Assembly: GCA_040905265.1 (NCBI GenBank)
Contig: JBBDRW010000073.1
Coordinates: forward strand, 1-7,561
From: JBBDRW01 sp040905265
GTDB taxonomy: Bacteria > Bacteroidota > Rhodothermia > Balneolales > Balneolaceae
Length of the DNA: 7,561 nt
Reading direction: 5' to 3'
Part shown: in pieces, positions 6,136-7,561 of the stretch
Position numbering within the stretch: position 1 is the first letter of the stretch
Layout of the letters: every line of letters starts with the position of its first letter
Notes under the pieces: model-generated
Database searches by the model: none
Seen by the model: the letters and a program-made list of their open reading frames with translations, nothing else
What the model was told of the DNA's origin: nothing
Program-made: the position numbers and the translations under genes

Positions 6136-6180
6136 TTCTGAATTCTACCTCCTTTCAACTAACAAGAATACTCCTTATCT

Positions 6181-6244
6181 TAACAGGCTCTGTTATCGCC
6201 GACTGTAGTCAACTCAGGCTGACAGCCGGACGATAACTGTTATC
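6181..6244 (+). promoter_or_regulatory. Paired palindromes upstream of rpsF
   Basis: Two inverted repeats share the octamer CTGTTATC. The first is TAACAG-GCT-CTGTTA at 6181-6195; the second is the perfect dyad GATAAC-T-GTTATC at 6232-6244. The octamer occurs directly at 6190-6197 and 6237-6244, 47 bases apart, with inverted partial copies beside each. A small stem GGCT/AGCC (6217-6220 with 6224-6227), followed by CCGGAC, lies between them. The region could hold operator sites or an RNA leader. bS6:bS18 is known to bind a structured rpsF leader with a CCG element in many bacteria. A match to that motif could not be established by eye. Confidence 0.35.
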
Positions 6245-6252
6245 AAACCACG

Positions 6253-6273
6253 ATGACAACCAAAGAAACCTGA
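6253..6273 (+). other. Six-codon mini-ORF overlapping the rpsF start (UGAUG)
   Basis: ATG 6253 opens a six-codon frame (MTTKET) whose TGA at 6271-6273 overlaps the first rpsF ATG by one base. Such an arrangement permits termination-reinitiation coupling. There is no Shine-Dalgarno before either start. Because short frames occur often by chance, this is noted as an arrangement and not claimed as a gene. Confidence 0.25.
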
Positions 6274-6662
6274 TGATGAAAAAAAACTTCTACGAGTGTA
6301 CTTATATTATTAATCCTGTTCTGGAGGATGAACAGATCAGGAAAGCCGTCGAACTTGTTCATGACCTTATTCAAAAGAACGACGGCGAAATCGATGAGAC
6401 AGATGAGTGGGGGCTTCGCCCGCTCGCCTATGATATGGATGGAAAGGGGAATGGATATTTTGTAAACCTCTATTTCCACGCTCCGGCTGCTGCCATTGAG
6501 GTGATTGAGCGTAACATGCGGCTGAATGATAACATCATTCGATATATGACTCTGAAGTATGATGCGAATATGCTGCGCCATCGTGAACTTCTCAAAAAGG
6601 GAGTCAAACCGACAATCTTTGAAGAGGTTGAAGAGGAATCAGACAGCGACGATCAGGATTGA
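6273..6662 (+). CDS. rpsF: Small ribosomal subunit protein bS6
   Basis: Primary-to-secondary binding protein of the 30S platform that works as a dimer with bS18. The 129 residues show the typical order: YECTYIINP near the N-terminus (8-15), WGLRPLAYDMDG (46-57), the GYFVNLYF strand (61-68) and the IIRYMTLKYD segment (88-97). The C-terminus ends in a strongly acidic tail, about 117-129, rich in Glu and Asp. Two adjacent ATGs (6273 and 6276) are possible starts; the second gives MKKNFYECTY and is equally consistent with the family. The purine-rich stretch before them is a poor Shine-Dalgarno. It begins the rpsF-rpsR-rplI cluster, 51 bp from rpsR, after a palindrome-rich leader of 137 bp. No ssb follows it, unlike in many Firmicutes. 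Confidence 0.97.
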   Translation: MMKKNFYECTYIINPVLEDEQIRKAVELVHDLIQKNDGEIDETDEWGLRPLAYDMDGKGNGYFVNLYFHAPAAAIEVIERNMRLNDNIIRYMTLKYDANMLRHRELLKKGVKPTIFEEVEEESDSDDQD

Positions 6663-6712
6663 ACGATCGCAATCACCCCATGACAATGACTTTATAACTT
6701 CAGAAAAGAGCT

Positions 6713-6964
6713 ATGATTAAGAATCCATCACACCCGAAAAAAGGCCATCTCAAGACGAAAGAGTGCCGGTTCTCCAAATCCGGATTTGTCTACATCGACT
6801 ATAAGGATGTAGAAACGCTGCAGCGGTTTATCAATGACCAGGGCAAAATCCTTCCACGCCGGGTTACCGGAACCAGTGCGAAGTTCCAGCGGCAGCTCTC
6901 CAGGGCAGTGCGCCGGGCACGGTTTATGGGATTGCTTCCCTATGTGGCTGAAAACATTCGATAG
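6713..6964 (+). CDS. rpsR: Small ribosomal subunit protein bS18
   Basis: bS18 binds with bS6 on the 30S platform near the mRNA exit and the 3' end of 16S rRNA. The 83 residues include IDYKDVETLQRFI (28-40), GKILPRRVTGTSAKFQRQLS (44-63) and RRARFMGLLPYV (67-78), which together are diagnostic. A single cysteine (C18, in KECRFSKSG) remains of the Cys-rich N-terminal segment seen in some bS18. F58 stands where E. coli has tyrosine; an aromatic residue of bS18 near here is reported to help bury the anti-Shine-Dalgarno in Flavobacterium ribosomes. ATG 6713 follows an in-frame TAA at 6695-6697, and only a weak AGAG lies two bases before it. It is 50 bp from rpsF and 64 bp from rplI. Confidence 0.98.
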   Translation: MIKNPSHPKKGHLKTKECRFSKSGFVYIDYKDVETLQRFINDQGKILPRRVTGTSAKFQRQLSRAVRRARFMGLLPYVAENIR

Positions 6965-6972
6965 AAGCCCTG

Positions 6973-6990
6973 CCGGAGATATCGCTCCGG
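6973..6990 (+). promoter_or_regulatory. Small hairpin between rpsR and rplI
   Basis: CCGGAG (6973-6978) pairs with CTCCGG (6985-6990) around the loop ATATCG. Only three T residues follow before GA, so as an intrinsic terminator it would be leaky at best. It starts 9 nt after the rpsR stop and may lower rplI transcription relative to rpsF-rpsR, or protect the upstream 3' end. Five of the six pairs are G-C. Confidence 0.35.
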
Positions 6991-7028
6991 TTTGACAGAA
7001 AAACATTGAACTGATATACCAACAGATT

Positions 7029-7475
7029 ATGAAGCTTATATTAAAAGAAGATGTTGAAAAATTGGGAAGTGCCGGTGAAATCGTGGATGTAAAGCCGGGA
7101 TATGGCCGTAACTACCTGATACCGCGGCAGAAAGCGGTGATGGCGACAGCCGGAGCTATGCAGGCCATTCAGGAGCGAAAACGGCAGGCAGCGATCAGGG
7201 CGGAACTGACGGTGGCAGCTGCGAAAGAGCTGGCTGAAAAGATCGAGACGCTTTCGGTCACCATTCCTGTCACAACCGGTGAAGATGAAAAAATTCATGG
7301 AACAGTTACCAATATTCAGATCGCTGAGGCACTTGAGGAGAAAGATGTTCTTATCGACCGCCGAAAAATAACCATTGATCAGGATGTAAAGGTATTGGGT
7401 GAATATACGGCAACCATAGACCTGGTTGGCGACCTGAAACCGACTCTGAAATTCTGGGTAGTCAAGGACGACTGA
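7029..7475 (+). CDS. rplI: Large ribosomal subunit protein bL9
   Basis: bL9 binds 23S rRNA at the base of the L1 stalk and extends outward from the 50S subunit, helping reading-frame maintenance. The 148 residues match the family (149 in E. coli). The N-terminal rRNA-binding domain (about 1-50) has LGSAGEIVDVKPGYGRNYLI (12-31), the family signature. A long helix follows at about 42-75, then the C-terminal domain (about 77-148) with IHGTVTNIQIAEAL (89-102) and the end segment LKPTLKFWVVK. ATG 7029 is the natural start because MKLILKEDV is canonical. There is no Shine-Dalgarno. It is the last gene of the rpsF-rpsR-rplI cluster, and no clear terminator appears in the 86 bases after it. Confidence 0.98.
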   Translation: MKLILKEDVEKLGSAGEIVDVKPGYGRNYLIPRQKAVMATAGAMQAIQERKRQAAIRAELTVAAAKELAEKIETLSVTIPVTTGEDEKIHGTVTNIQIAEALEEKDVLIDRRKITIDQDVKVLGEYTATIDLVGDLKPTLKFWVVKDD

Positions 7476-7561
7476 TTTATACCGTCTCTTTCTATTCGAA
7501 TAACGAAGCGCAGTCCCGATTTGGCCAATAGCTACTAAAATGATGCACAATTGAATGTAAA

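Noticed and set aside
6136..6180. Promoter for rpsF, e.g. TATCTTAA at 6176-6183
   Set aside because: Two mismatches to TAnnTTTG and no credible -33 element, so no promoter call is made even though one is expected in this gap.
7041..7550. 169-residue - strand frame opposite rplI
   Set aside because: It is antisense to a certain bL9 gene and has no recognisable motifs or supporting promoter.
7476..7561. Terminator or new gene after rplI
   Set aside because: The region has two short palindromes (ATTCGAAT at 7494-7501 and TTGGCCAA at 7521-7528) but no hairpin followed by a T-run and no convincing start of a gene.

Overview
The window carries the end of a respiratory complex I (NADH:quinone oxidoreductase) gene cluster, followed by a small ribosomal-protein operon, all on the + strand. 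The order is nuoL, nuoM, a pterin-4a-carbinolamine dehydratase gene (pcd, phhB family), nuoN, rpsF, rpsR, rplI. All seven reading frames look intact, with conserved catalytic or structural residues in place. No tRNA, rRNA, CRISPR array, insertion sequence or integrase was seen.

The probable host is a member of the Rhodothermota/Balneolota side of the Bacteroidota (FCB) group. This is an inference from four points. First, pcd lies inside the nuo cluster; from memory, a pcd homologue was reported among the complex I genes of Rhodothermus marinus. Second, most starts lack a Shine-Dalgarno sequence, as is usual in Bacteroidota. Third, a Bacteroidota-type -7 box (TAnnTTTG) lies upstream of nuoL. 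Fourth, rpsF-rpsR-rplI are adjacent with no ssb between them. GC looks moderate by eye, which fits Balneolota better than the GC-rich Rhodothermus.

Layout. Positions 1-532 hold no convincing gene. They contain a candidate promoter (290-297), a 12-codon mini-ORF (304-342) whose stop falls at the foot of a strong 10-bp hairpin (338-365), a 12-bp palindrome (393-404) and a second GC-rich hairpin (481-495). No nuoK or other complex I gene lies directly upstream of nuoL, so nuoL-nuoM-pcd-nuoN may form its own transcription unit. Positions 533-6135 encode the three antiporter-like proton-pumping subunits of the complex I membrane arm, interrupted by pcd. Gaps of 59-78 bp separate these genes, and two of the gaps contain hairpins. 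Positions 6136-6272 form a palindrome-rich leader. Positions 6273-7475 encode bS6, bS18 and bL9. Positions 7476-7561 show no clear terminator or gene.

NuoL, NuoM and NuoN together form the distal proton-translocating part of complex I. The job of the pterin enzyme beside them is not explained by any known complex I chemistry and is the main biological puzzle here. The second theme is translation without Shine-Dalgarno signals. bS6 and bS18 are encoded here, and both are reported to help mask the anti-Shine-Dalgarno of Bacteroidota ribosomes, while pcd is the gene in this window with the clearest Shine-Dalgarno.
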